A stretch of 64,000 nucleotides of DNA, from NCBI GenBank assembly GCA_013397455.1, contig VYZB01000195.1:467250-531249 (forward strand), given 5' to 3'. The first letter of the stretch is position 1. Each line of letters begins with the position of its first letter. The notes under the pieces are model-generated. The model worked only from the letters and a program-made list of their open reading frames with translations. It searched no databases and was not told where the DNA came from. This DNA is from Crotophaga sulcirostris. Its lineage: Eukaryota; Chordata; Aves; Cuculiformes; Crotophagidae. The position numbers and the translations under genes were made by a program. Shown one piece after another: positions 13,736 through 25,083 of the stretch.

Positions 13736-14423
13736 AATATAGCAGTTAGTGCAATTTCGTAGCTCAGTACACATACAAAAGGGTGATTCTCCAGAATGCA
13801 ATTGGATTTCCTTATGCCCCCACTTAACATAGAATGAATTTTGTAACAGTTATGGAAACGACGCACTAGATTATTAAAGCTGAATCTTTAAACAAGTGAA
13901 AACAAGGGTTGTGAAGGGAACACAAGTTTTACCAGTGTCAACCCCAAATAAAACCCATCCTTCCTCACCATCCTAATCAACAAAGCCACATTCCCATTCC
14001 AGGCCGTTAGGATTTGGGGGCACTTTAAGGATGATGTTTGCCATTTTGCAAGTGAAGGAACTCTGCAAGATTAACAACCCCCTTTAAAGCTAACGTGACT
14101 TTAAAACTTTGAGTAAAAAGGCAGGCTAGGACAAGAGGTTGCTAAGCATTAGCAATGCCTTGTTTCTTCAGGATTTGTTTAAAAATAAATCATTCTTGAG
14201 GGGCCTGAACTTTTCTGCTGACAGCTGCAAGATGCCAGAGACTCCTACGAAGTAGGACCTCAATCCAGCTGCTAGTACAGTTCTCTCCTGAGCTGCACGA
14301 AGGCCAGAAGGACACAACAGAGACATCAGCAAGGGTGTGCAAAGCAAATACTCTGCCTTGGTGGCAATACAGGACATGGGACTTGGGAAGAAATGGACCC
14401 CGAGGCAAAAAGTAACATTAAAT

Positions 14424-14466
14424 AGTAATAATAATAATAATAACAACAACAATAATAATAAAAAAA
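14424..14466. repeat. (AAT/AAC)n microsatellite in 3'UTR
   Basis: A trinucleotide run of AAT interrupted by a short AAC block and ending in poly-A. It lies inside the inferred 3'UTR and accounts for the poly-leucine stretch in an antisense frame there. Confidence 0.9.
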
Positions 14467-15246
14467 GAACAGACCATTATTTCTAAACATCCATTCAGAA
14501 CTTGGAGTCGATCTGGGCCCCAGATCTGGTATCTGCACTTGAAATACACAGTTCTCAAGACTGGAAAGCAGAGGGATGGACAGAAGAAAGACAAAAGGTG
14601 GCAACTTGGCTCCATCAAGGCAGACTCAAGCTGCACCTGCTGCCTGGGACCCGGGGCTCATCCCCCAACCTGGGGCTGCAGCCGCTCCCCAGAGACCTGC
14701 ACCAGCAGTGGGAAAGGTGGCAGCTTGGTTTTTGTTTGTGCATGGCATGGACTGAAAGGCATAATTTCCAATAGATATTTGGTGTTGATGAGCCACCCCG
14801 TTTCACACTCATTACATTCCCCAAACCGGAGAAAGAGATAAATGAAACTGGACCCAGGAACTCAACAAACTGATCGCTCAACTGCAGATGCTTGGAGTGA
14901 TGCCCGAGACACAAAAACTCACACTGGGAGAAAGAAGAAAAATAGGGGAGAAAAAAGAGAAATAGTTGAAATTTTGAGGACTTCAAAGCATGAGAGCTGG
15001 GTTTAATTGCACTGCATTTTTAGACCCTCTCCCACTAACCTCTGTGCCTTTCCAGACCCTACCCACATCCCTGACCTCTCTGTGGGGTTTGGAGGCCAGG
15101 TGACGCCCCGTTACTTAACAACCTCCAGTCCCCACGACACCTCCTTACTCACTGCTCAGTTTCAGGTACGTGATGCATATTCCACCCAAAACGTGCTGAG
15201 GTAACCAGTTTTTTGTAGCAAACAAACTAGTTCAGATCACAGAACA

Positions 15247-15285
15247 CCCCCCCCCCACCCCCCCTGAACAAAAAACCCCAACCCC

Positions 15286-15341
<56 letters not shown>

Positions 15342-15370
15342 ACCCCCCCCCCACCCCCAACCCCACCCCC
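15247..15370. repeat. Poly-C low-complexity tract at gap edge
   Basis: A near-homopolymer of C with scattered A directly abuts the assembly gap. In the PMEPA1 transcript it would be a poly-G run. Given its position, part of it may be a sequencing or assembly artefact. Confidence 0.9.
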
Positions 15371-15756
15371 NNNNNNNNNNNNNNNNNNNNNNNNNNNNNN
15401 NNNNNNNNNNNNNNNNNNNNNNNNNNNNNNNNNNNNNNNNNNNNNNNNNNNNNNNNNNNNNNNNNNNNNNNNNNNNNNNNNNNNNNNNNNNNNNNNNNNN
15501 NNNNNNNNNNNNNNNNNNNNNNNNNNNNNNNNNNNNNNNNNNNNNNNNNNNNNNNNNNNNNNNNNNNNNNNNNNNNNNNNNNNNNNNNNNNNNNNNNNNN
15601 NNNNNNNNNNNNNNNNNNNNNNNNNNNNNNNNNNNNNNNNNNNNNNNNNNNNNNNNNNNNNNNNNNNNNNNNNNNNNNNNNNNNNNNNNNNNNNNNNNNN
15701 NNNNNNNNNNNNNNNNNNNNNNNNNNNNNNNNNNNNNNNNNNNNNNNNNNNNNNNN
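15371..15756. other. Assembly gap (386 N)
   Basis: An unresolved stretch within the inferred 3'UTR, flanked by poly-C on one side and a T run (about 15761-15772) on the other. Homopolymer content on both sides is the probable cause. Confidence 0.99.
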
Positions 15757-16888
15757 GGCTTTTTTTTTTTTTAGGTCATCAAAATTTAGGTTACACGACT
15801 GTAAAGCTATGAAGATTTCCAGAGCTGTGGAAAAGCAGTTTGAAATATTGAGAAGGTACAGGACTATTTCTAGGCAAAAATAAAATAAAAAAAAGCAAAA
15901 AATAACGATCAGACTTCAAGTTCAGCTATTCATCGTCTTCTTTAAAATATATATAAATATTGTTCAAATGGTCAGAACTTCAAAACCATTCTCATGGTTA
16001 TTTTTTTCAAGTAATAGAAAAGTTGCTTAAAAACAATAGTTATTGCCTTTATATCTTTCATTTATGTCACTCTACTAGATAGCATCCTGCAGAAAATGAA
16101 ATCACACCTCCTTGTAAAAGCTTCGCTCTCTGTAGTTCCCCTACCAACCGATCCTTCCTCGTGCTCAGAGATGCTCTTCTGGCCAGGGAGACGGGACCAG
16201 AGACAGGACCGAGAACAGCTTTATCCCTTTTGTTCTCTCTCTCACGCGCTCTTGGGTTTCTCACTCGCTCAACTCCACCACATACAAATTCACCACGAGG
16301 GTAAAACACCTACCAGACGCCTACACAATACACAAATGTAAACAATAGCATAATAAGACAAAATGCTTCTGAAACCAAGATAAATTAAGGATGCCCAATG
16401 CTGGGCGGGCGGGAGGGCAGGTGGGAACGTGCTGCTGTGGATGAGGACATCTTCAGAAGAGGTAAAAGGGGTTGCTTCTAAAGCATTAAGCATATTTCTT
16501 CAGTTTTTAATTAACACATCACAGGAGCAGATTCTTTTCCATCTACTGTATCTGATGCCTCTTTAGTTAGGATAATAAAGTAAAAAATAGCGATGACCAG
16601 AGGCAGCCCAAGGGATGGCAGAGCTGCGAGACACGGCTGCGCCTGTTTATTCCAAATAGAGGTTTGGGAGTTTAATACAAAATGAAAAAGACTTTTACCA
16701 CCATCACACTTCTCAGCTCATCCTTTCAATGGTTATTTAAACCCCAGCTGAAAGGCAGCCCATGGGTACGTTACCATTTACTCACGTTAATGTCCATAAT
16801 CACCGCTTTAGCTCCAAACAGGGTCCCCCTTCAGTTGAACATTGAAAGAAATAAGCCAAAAACCACTTTGTTCCTTCAGACACAGAAG

Positions 16889-16894
16889 TTTATT
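16889..16894 (-). terminator. Candidate proximal poly(A) signal AATAAA
   Basis: AATAAA lies 1.05 kb after the stop codon. In mRNA sense it is followed by TGTGTCTGAAGG and then GTGGTTTTTGG, a good G/U-rich downstream element. Its use would give a short 3'UTR isoform lacking the gap region and most AU-rich elements. Confidence 0.4.
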
Positions 16895-17840
16895 CTCATC
16901 CCCACCACCCCCCTCCAAAAAGTTAGAGGTCGTCCAAAAAAAAAAAAAAAAAAATCAAGTAATTTTTGTCTGCTTCTGTCGTTACTGACTCTCAGAAGCA
17001 GGGAGTTTTTATTTTACCTTCTTACTCCAATAATCCTACCGGATGACACACAGACACACACCAACTCCTCTTGCTTTGTAGGGAATGTATAAAGCCGTGA
17101 CTGTTGGCAGCCACGTGCAGGGACTCTGGAAATTAAGGATTTGCATAAGATGCAGTCTCGCTCACCGCTCCTCCCAGGGCTGACATCTCCACTTCAGCGA
17201 TTTTCCACCCCCTTTCAGCTACTTTGTTCTTCACTTTGACATATATCCCTTAACAGGTTCATGGTAGACATGATAGAGGCTTTGACCAACACAAGCACTG
17301 ACATATTTATATTAAAAAATAGTGCAAAATTTCAACATTTATATAAATAACTCTAAACCCCTGCTTTTGATTTTTTTTTGTTTTTTGTTTTTTTACAATG
17401 TAATACACGCTTTTTGAGTTGGCACTCAAAAAATTGCCATTTTTCTTCTAGTTCAGAAAACAACTTTTTTTTTGAATAGGCCTCTTCTAATACAAAAATA
17501 CTCCTGCTCCTTACACATACACTTTCTCTTATTTTTAATATATATTTATATATTTATATTGCAGATCTTTAAACAAAATGTTTTTTGTGCAAATATTTTG
17601 TCTTTAAAGATAAGTGAAATAATCAAACAAAAAAAAAAAGCATTCACACACAGCTCAACTAGAAACAAAAAAAAAAGGACTACAGTTGATTTTTTTCCTT
17701 TTTAAACGTCTAGACACAGCTCAATAAAGAAATGCTTTTGCAAGCTTGGTAGGCTTGTGCATTCAGACCAGACATAACAAGTAAATATTTATACATAGAG
17801 AGATGGGGAAGGGCTTTTTTTCTTTGCTCGTCTTCCTCAA

Positions 17841-17860
17841 CTCTCTCTCTCTCTCTCTCC
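17841..17860. repeat. (CT)n microsatellite in 3'UTR
   Basis: About nine uninterrupted CT dinucleotides on the plus strand, which are GA repeats in the PMEPA1 mRNA, about 85 bases after the stop codon. Confidence 0.85.
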
Positions 17861-17908
17861 TTTTTTCTTTTAATGAGAAGTGCAGAGTGTTTCATTTACT
17901 TTCTTGCC

Positions 17909-17942
17909 TTTTTTTTTTTTTCCTTTTTTTTTTTTTTTTTTT
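17909..17942 (-). repeat. A-rich tract directly after the stop codon
   Basis: In mRNA sense the stop TAA is followed at once by 19 A, GG and 13 A. It is genome-encoded. It is a homopolymer prone to length polymorphism, and to internal oligo-dT priming in cDNA libraries. Confidence 0.9.
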
Positions 17943-18491
17943 TTAAAAGGGGTGCCCTTTTTGTTTCTCTTTCTCTTTGTTCCAAGCGGTTGTGCTCTCA
18001 AGGCCATTGATTTGTGAATGATGGAGTCTGCTGCCCTCCAAGATGGAAGGCATCCCGTTGTTGTTCTGCTGGTGCTGGTAAAACGTCGACCCGGGGTAGT
18101 GCCCTATCACCTCGCTGTAGGTGGGCGGCGGTCCCTCCATCCTACCATTGCTCCCGTAGCAGGTCGCGCTGATGCCAGAGTTACTGCTGGGGGGGCACGG
18201 CCCCCCGTACACAGAGTTATCTATCAAGTCACTGTCGAAGATGGTTCTGTTTGGGGGGGCCCGCACTGACTCTCTGTTGAGCTCCATTTGCTGCTCGGGG
18301 TCTCGCAGCTGCAGCGTGCAGGGTCCCTGGTACGGGGGGGGCTCCTCACCGTCCGACAGCGAGATGGTGGGGGGCAGGTCGATCTCGTGCTGCATGTAGG
18401 GGTAGGTTGGCTGGAATCGGTTAAAGCGGTCCCTCTGCAGAAAGGATGGCACTGGCAGGCGGTCGCTGGGCCTCGGGGTGTAGATTTGCTG
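17943..18491 (-). CDS. PMEPA1: PMEPA1 exon 4: cytoplasmic tail with SIM and two PY motifs (residues 105-286, stop)
   Basis: This exon encodes most of the cytoplasmic tail, which blocks TGF-beta signalling by holding receptor Smads away from SARA and by recruiting NEDD4-type ubiquitin ligases. In order: [20 protein letters not shown] (conserved core); PPPY at residues 155-158 (18330-18341); the Smad-interaction motif PPNR at 183-186 (18246-18257); [23 protein letters not shown] at 226-229 (18117-18128); and the end [10 protein letters not shown], against human EKDKQKGHPL. The stop TAA is at 17945-17943. All three known functional motifs are intact. The PMEPA1-like C-terminus ([15 protein letters not shown]) distinguishes it from the paralogue LDLRAD4, and there is no LDL-receptor class A repeat in the N-terminus. 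The acceptor is a tandem CAGCAG, so Gln105 may be optional. Confidence 0.98.
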   Translation of the reverse strand, partial: QQIYTPRPSDRLPVPSFLQRDRFNRFQPTYPYMQHEIDLPPTISLSDGEEPPPYQGPCTLQLRDPEQQMELNRESVRAPPNRTIFDSDLIDNSVYGGPCPPSSNSGISATCYGSNGRMEGPPPTYSEVIGHYPGSTFYQHQQNNNGMPSILEGSRLHHSQINGLESTTAWNKEKEKQKGHPF

Positions 18492-18593
18492 CTGGAAGGG
18501 AGAAAAAGAGAATAAGAGGGCGAAGAAGCGCGAGACGCTGGAGCCCGGGACAGCAAGGAAAGGCAGCGGCACCCACACCTGCATTGCCCTCAC
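18492..18593 (-). other. PMEPA1: PMEPA1 intron 3 (102 bp, in-frame and stop-free)
   Basis: This very short intron has a good donor (GAG then GTGAGG) and a strong acceptor (TTTTTCTCCCTTCCAG). Its length is exactly 34 codons and the exon 3 frame reads through it into exon 4 without a stop. The retained peptide would begin [12 protein letters not shown] and is strongly hydrophobic. Retention is a possibility, not something the sequence proves. Confidence 0.93.
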
Positions 18594-18647
18594 CTCTGTT
18601 ATTCCGTTCCCCGACACGGTGCTTTCTGAAGGCCACAGGCTTCCCTC
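18594..18647 (-). CDS. PMEPA1: PMEPA1 exon 3: 18-residue microexon-like linker (residues 87-104)
   Basis: This 54-base exon starts and ends in phase 0 and encodes [18 protein letters not shown], against [18 protein letters not shown] in human; the human Cys is Ser here. It lies between ATGCAG and the donor GTGAGG (18593-18588). The segment is part of the cytoplasmic linker between the membrane helix and the proline-rich tail. No catalytic or binding motif is known for it. Being a multiple of three, it can be skipped without breaking the frame. It is only 102 bases from exon 4. Confidence 0.95.
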
Positions 18648-21600
18648 CTGCATTGGAAAGGAGAAGAGAGTGCAGAGTGAGTCTGACTGCCAAGGTTCAC
18701 CCTGCACCACAGCCCAGGTGAGACACCGCCACTGCCACCAACACACTCCAGCCCCAGCTGCGGCAACGCGCAGCACCGACCCTCTTCTGTGCAAGCAGCC
18801 AGCTCTAGTAGGGCCATTAGCTATTACCCTATATGCTGGCTATCACACGGGTATATGCTAAGGAAATTAGCATACAACCACTGAAAACACCACTTTTGAC
18901 TAAAATTTCCCTCCATTTCCACTTCCTTTTTTTTTTTTTTTTTAATAGATCACTTGCAGAATGAATGATGAGAATGACACCAGCAAACGCTCTCCCATTT
19001 GCAGACTTCCCCCCTCCCGCCCACACCCACCCAGCATGTGTCTCTCCTTGGTTCAAACATGCCAGAGGAGTATTTTTCAATTTGTGATCCATGAGGCGTG
19101 GGTGATTCACAAGACATCAGAAAATGTTCCATGAAATAATGACAAGATTTAAAAAAATAAAAAAAAACAAACCCAAAAAACCTCACACCCACATTCTGAT
19201 GCACACAATCAAGGAAATCATGGGAAAATAAAGATAATAAGTGAATAACCAAATGTTAAGCCTAATTTTGATTTGGCTAAAAAAAAATAATAGAAAACTA
19301 TAGCAACAGGATGGTTCTAAACTATTTTTTCCCCAAAATGATAAGTGATCCTTGGCTTAAACAGATGGAAGAACTGCAGTCTAGAGGCTTCCTTACACTG
19401 CGAGCATCACCCTGATCCTGCAATCCCAACCCAGGTGCCAGCAACCCCCGGCATGGTAAAACCACAAGCTGATTTCTCCCAAACCATGAGATTAGTTTGC
19501 AAATCATGATCAAAACAAACAAACAAACAAAGGCTCTTCCCCTTTTCTGGTGATACTCAGATCACACACAGTTCACCTTAAGACATTTTGCCTTAAGAAC
19601 TAAAGTATTTAAATATTGCTAATATTCACATACAGCAACCTCCCTCCGGCGGGAAGGGCAGGAGGAACACAAGCCAGAAGGTTCATAATTACAACCTGTA
19701 AGAGCTGGCACTTCTTGGTTTCTTGCAGGTGAATCTCAAGTTCTGGCACTGTCAAGTCAGGCAGAGGCAGAAGCATTTACCACCAACGGAAAGAAAATGC
19801 CAAGTGTGTTTCTTTTCCCCCTTCCTCCTTTTAAGGTGTTCCATGCAAAGGCCATTCTCAGACCCAGCCTACACAGCAGGGCTCTCCACATAACCAAACC
19901 ACAAGCTTTTCTGCTATGAAAATACCTATTCCTATCATAACCATGATGTTTGTCCAGGCAGCCCCATGCCTGCTGAAAGCCTGTAAAGAGCTGCAACACA
20001 ACTGCAGCACTGTGGACACCTTTGCTGGTGAAGTCAGAAGGGACTTTGCCTGGATGCTCCCTGGATCTCACCCAGCTGTAAAGCACATCTGGCCTAATAC
20101 CAGGCTGCAGCATGCAAGGTAAAACGCTGCTGCATACCTTTGCATCTACCCTAGTATGCAGCATCTCTGCATCCCCTAGAAGTGCCTTGGACAGCAGACA
20201 GACTGAGGTGTCCCCATGGGCAGAGCCAACCTCCACAGCAGGAGCCTCAGCACTCAGGCACCCCAAAACACACATCCAACTGCCCAAAACACAGCACCAG
20301 CACCATGTTAAAATCTCCAAAGAAGCTGTCAATTATATCCCTCCTACTCTCCTCCCGCCCCTTCTTTTTATTCTTTTTTTTTTTCCCCCAACTCTGGAAT
20401 GCAGTTCCTTTTGTGGCATTGCACATGGTATCAGATATGGAGAGAATCCCATCAGGTTCCTGTTTTTGAAGCTCTGCACATAAACCTCACGGCAGTCCTG
20501 TTGCCAATGCAAAGAACAGTGATTTATATGGAAATGAGACGGCCTAGATTCTTCCTGCTTCTCGGTGTTTCTTAGGGAGCATCTCCTTCGAGCAGAGGTT
20601 AAGTGCTGCAATACCAGCATCCTCCTTGGCTATAGCTAATGAATATGCTGGTTGATCTACGTCCCACATAGCCCTTTCTGAGCAATGCAATCCAGTATTT
20701 TATACAGACCTTGAAACTTCAATACACAACTGTTTACACAGGGATCAACAGTTTAGTCTGGTCCACTTTACATGCATTTCTTGCCTGCAGGGACATTGTA
20801 CACACAAATTCCCCCAGCAGCCAAAAGACGCAAGAGGAACTGCATCTGCCATGGATCAAATCCTCACCTCCAACCCCCCTGCTCAGCCACAGCGCTGACA
20901 CCAAAGGGCATGGGGAGGGTTTCCAGCGCTGCCACGCGTGCTGCCAGCCCTTCACTTCACCCCGAAGGACACTGAAGCAGCAGGCGGGAGCGGGAAGCAC
21001 TCCGAAAATTGTGTTTACTTTGCCATGTCCCCGTGGCAGACTTCCTGAGCAGCGAGTACCCCGCTGCCTTCTGCTAGATGTTTTATATTTAACTTGGCGG
21101 TGGGCAGTGCCATGGCAATATCCCATCTGCTTCCCCCTCTCCCGGGAGTGATGTCAGCCAGCTCCCACGAGGGCGGCTGCAGCCTGGCGCTTCCCGGCTT
21201 GCAAAGCATTGCCATGCTCAGCTGGGGGCTTCCCGCGGCGGTGGGCAATGGGGAGGGCACACACACCCCCCCTGCGTGAGCTGCTCCACCCCAAAACCTC
21301 CCCTACCCCCAAAGTACCCACTCACCCAAAGCCTGCACCCAATATCCCACCCAGGTTTTTAGAAGAAAAGGTCTGGCTCAGAGATTAAACTCATCTGTTT
21401 GTACAGATGCTCCAGGCGCCACGCAGATGCAAGAACTGCAAACCAGTAGAAACACCACTAAAATGGGATATGCAGAGAGATAAGGAGCAGACAGCAGATC
21501 CATTTTCTGGATCTCTGCAGCCAGTATTAAACACTTCTCCTGGGACTCGAGGGCTCAGCCAGGGCACACGTACATGCCCACGGCTGACCGGCCATGGCAC

Positions 21601-24600
21601 GCTCACCGCTCCCTGACACCAACCCTCCACCTCGCACACTGCTGTCCAGGCATCTGAGTAACAGCTCATCTCTCCTAAAGGCTCAACAGCAGGATTAAAA
21701 TTGCTGGAAATTGGTAGTGAGAGGAGGGCAAAACCTCAGAGATAAAAACATACGTAGTTTTCATCTTCTCGCTTTGGCTGCGGGATGGCTGCACAGCCCC
21801 TCGGAGCAAAGCAAAAACTGCTGCCCTGCAGGGAGCAGCACCACTGTAAATCCTCACCCTCACAAATTTCCTCGCTCACCTCTGATTTTCAGAATACTTA
21901 GGACTTGAATTCATTTCAACAATGGCTGAGTCTAGAAAGCTACGGTTTTTGAAACGAAAGCTGAGATTCTGACGTCTGATGAGCAATACGGCTGCAAAAG
22001 CCTCCGCAAGTATTCCAGGACTCACTGTAGAACCTAAAATTACTTTTTAATTTCTTTTTAGAGATCAATCTTCGACTTTTATAGAACCGCTTGTTTTAGC
22101 AATGTCAGAGAATTTTCTCTGTAAAGCTGAATGGTGCAGATCAAGACTCTGAGCCTTCAGGACTTCTTATATTTTCCCTTCTGGGGGACAAAGGTATGCT
22201 TGAAAATGGCATTTAAACCACTTCTACTTCAGGGATTAGGATCTCACTGTTCCAAAAGTACAGGGACAGTGGCATTTTTATTGCAAGGAAAAAATTTAGT
22301 AGCATTCCTTAAATATTCTTAGTTCTGGAAAAGTAAATGTACTTGTTACAAGGAGACAGTTTAGACACAGCGAGACCAGTGATGGAGAAACACACAACAT
22401 AATACAAGAATTCCTTGCTAGCAAGACCTGCATTTAAAAAACCTTTTGGGAAATTAATTTTTCCTTCAGCTGTAATTTTTAAGCTACAACAACAGAAAAG
22501 GACAACTCTGGCAGACCTAGCAGCATCCTGACCACGGGATGAACTACTTTAATATTTCAGAAGATGAAAAGCGTGTATGCAGCTCCGGTGCCCGTCTGTG
22601 GTCACGACAACAAAATGAAGTTTGGGATTTAAAAAGCTCAACACCAGTTCAGTGCAAGTTTAATGGCTTACATAAACCAGCATCCAGTTCAGCATAGCCT
22701 CTGCCTGCAGCCTTCAGCACTTGTTTAGACTGGAGCTGTTTTCTACAAAAAGACACGCTGTGCTGAATCCAAAAGGAGCTACCTTTAAAATCTTTATTAT
22801 GATTGATCCCACTGTAATGAGCTTCCTGCTTAGCACACAAGGGGCCTCTCTGTCCCCTCAGGAGGGCACTCAGGCCACAGGGAAGCTTGGCTGCCACTCC
22901 ATCACTTTGGCTCATAGCAGAGAAAGGGGTAGGGAGAAACAGTTATAAAGAAGGGAAACCCCCCAAAATTTGCATTTCTCTCCTTAGTTCTGAGAAAGGT
23001 TTTGAAGACACCGCATCTGAGGTCTAGCAGACATGCTTGGCTGAAAAGTCATTTAGTCCCTGATATGTCTGAAGGCTGAATAAATAACAAACAGAGCTTT
23101 TTTGTTGTGGGGATTGAGAAAAAAAAAAAAAGGCTGGAAATTTCTGCCTGATGAAATGTAAGAAAAAAAAAATAAAAAAAGGGGGGAAAGGCATTCTTTT
23201 TAAACAGCCAACAATTTTTGATTCAATCTGAATTTTTTTTTGATTTCCATGTGATTTTCTCTTCTCTTTCCAAGTTAGTTGCCTCTCTTCTTTTTAAAGA
23301 AAAAAAGACAGGCCACTTAAGAAAACAGAAATTAGTATATTAAATGAAAAAAGGCTTGATCTGATATTTGCTCTGAAAATCTAAAATGAAATATTTTGGT
23401 ACTGTTCAATTAAAACATTCTGAACATAAAAAAATAGTGAAAAATCTGAAAATGGGAAAATAATCTTTCTGCTATTTTTATAAACTCAAATGCTCAGGTG
23501 CCCACATTTTGCTACTGTTGAACGCAGGTGCACGGGACCATTAGAGACATCAGATTTCTGTAACTCCAGGAGGGGCTGGGATACGTGCAGGGAGTTTAGC
23601 ACTGACCCCAAGGCAGGCAGGTGCTTCAGCACAGGCTGGTTTACACAGGACCACGCACTCCCAGCGCGCTGATCAGCATCGATACGCGACCACGAGCTGA
23701 GCTCACTGCCGCGTCCTCCGGAGACGCGCTCCACAGCCCGCAGATCGAAGGGTGGTTTAACTGAGCTTGGGGTTTGCACAGCTCTCCTTCCCAAAGCATG
23801 TCTTACTTCAGCACAGAGTGTCCCATAAGGGACCTTCCTCTGCTGTGTGCAGCGTGTGACAAAAATAGCAGCTACGGAGCAGAGGGACAGCCTGTGCCTG
23901 GGCATCTGCGGGCTGGACAGCCGTCAACAGCGCTGTACTGAAGCCTTATTTACAGATGTTAGCTATCTCTCTCTCTCTCAAAAACAAAAAAGAAAATATA
24001 GAACAACAAAAAAAAAAGCAAGCAATCCAAGTATTTGATCTTTTCCCTACAGCAAGCATGGATATGACACAAGGGAGCATGGCCCCACACCGACCACTGC
24101 AAGGCAGCACTGGTGTGCTCAGCCTGCCCTGGAAGCCTGCAGAGGAGAGGGCACGAAGCAGTGACCTTGAAGAGGCCCTATCATTCACAGAGCTTTAAGG
24201 TCCTTCAGGGTGAATGCTAAAAGAAAAAAGTATCAGTACAAGATATCCCTGCACTGAAGACAGAGACATGTAGGCAGCGGTGAATGGTACATGCACACCC
24301 TCCAAGAAAATGTGGTGTCTTTGCTCCACAGGTTCACGTCTCTCTCTGAGCTGCTGCATTTGAGGAAACTGCATAAACCAACACCCGCCTTGAGCCTGCA
24401 GAGGTTCCCTCCGAGCCCCCATCAGAGGTACAATTTACACTTTTCTCTTTGAGCCTCTATGAAGCAGGGAGCCTGGGCTACATGGGGACATCTCCCCTTG
24501 GAGAGGTGCCAGCTTGTCTGGCTTAAAAGTGTTTCCTGACCCCTCCACCACAGTAATGGCAGCACCACTGATGAAAACTAGAGAAAGTCTTTCAGGATTT

Positions 24601-25083
24601 CCTGTTCTCTTCAAGGTAGGCAAGAAGTTTTTATGCAGTCATTTGAGACTCTCCAAGTAGAGCCACCAAAGAATTTGACAGTTTGGGGCTGTTAAAGGCA
24701 CGCATACACACCCCAGCCAGCTGAGGGTATGTGATGTTTTCAGGAACAGGAAACACCAGGAACAGTCTTATGCAGTTACTTTAGTGATGTAAATTCTGAA
24801 TTGCAAAGCTCAGGGCAAAGCCAGAGGCTATGACTGTCCATATATTACCATGTACCCTGAAGCAGCCAGAAGCATCCCTAAAAGGGGCCTCCTGCCCCAG
24901 TAACTGAGAGACAGATGATGATGTCAAGACCCAACCTGGAGGGTGTCTCTTCATGCAGTGTTGAGTGGCACATGGACAAATACTACCCAAACAAATGCCT
25001 TTGGCTCTATAGTTTCCCCAGTGTCACATCATTTGGCAAATGGCCCAGCATGATGCAGGTTGGAAGAGCCAGGTGTCACTTAC
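18648..25083 (-). other. PMEPA1: PMEPA1 intron 2 (6.4 kb)
   Basis: Donor GTAAGT follows exon 2 and acceptor TTTCCAATGCAG precedes exon 3. It holds a (CT)n run at about 23966-23980, a (CAAA)n run at 19508-19530, several A-rich tracts and a small CpG-dense patch near 23640-23760. The exon 3 reading frame stays open for 147 bases upstream into this intron as far as an ATG at 18794. No other gene is supported; a 191-codon minus-strand frame at 19757-20332 has no recognisable domain. Confidence 0.93.
23640..23760. promoter_or_regulatory. CpG-dense patch in intron 2
   Basis: In roughly 120 bp there are about a dozen CpGs (for example AGCGCGCTGATC, GATACGCGACCACG and GACGCGCTCC), in otherwise CpG-poor intron. 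This could be a small intragenic regulatory element or an alternative start region. Base composition is the only evidence. Confidence 0.3.

Larger units (their letters stand above)
12640..17942 (-). other. PMEPA1: PMEPA1 3'UTR (about 5.3 kb, interrupted by assembly gap)
   Basis: From the stop codon downstream there is long AT-rich sequence with several AU-rich patches in mRNA sense (for example 17281-17350, 17528-17560 and 17780-17800), and no coding potential. The mammalian gene also has a multi-kilobase 3'UTR. The distal end is set by an ATTAAA at 12666-12661 followed, about 20 bases on, by a G/U-rich stretch. A poly-C run and 386 Ns break the region, so its true length is unknown. The extent is inferred; transcript data would fix it. 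Confidence 0.7.

Noticed and set aside
17943..18491. Paralogue LDLRAD4 as the identity of the coding exons
   Set aside because: The SIM and PY motifs are shared, but the C-terminus KQKGHPF, the LEGSRLHH segment and the N-terminus without an LDL-receptor class A repeat match PMEPA1.
19757..20332. 191-codon minus-strand frame in intron 2
   Set aside because: Same strand as PMEPA1 but no splice sites joining it in frame and no recognised domain.
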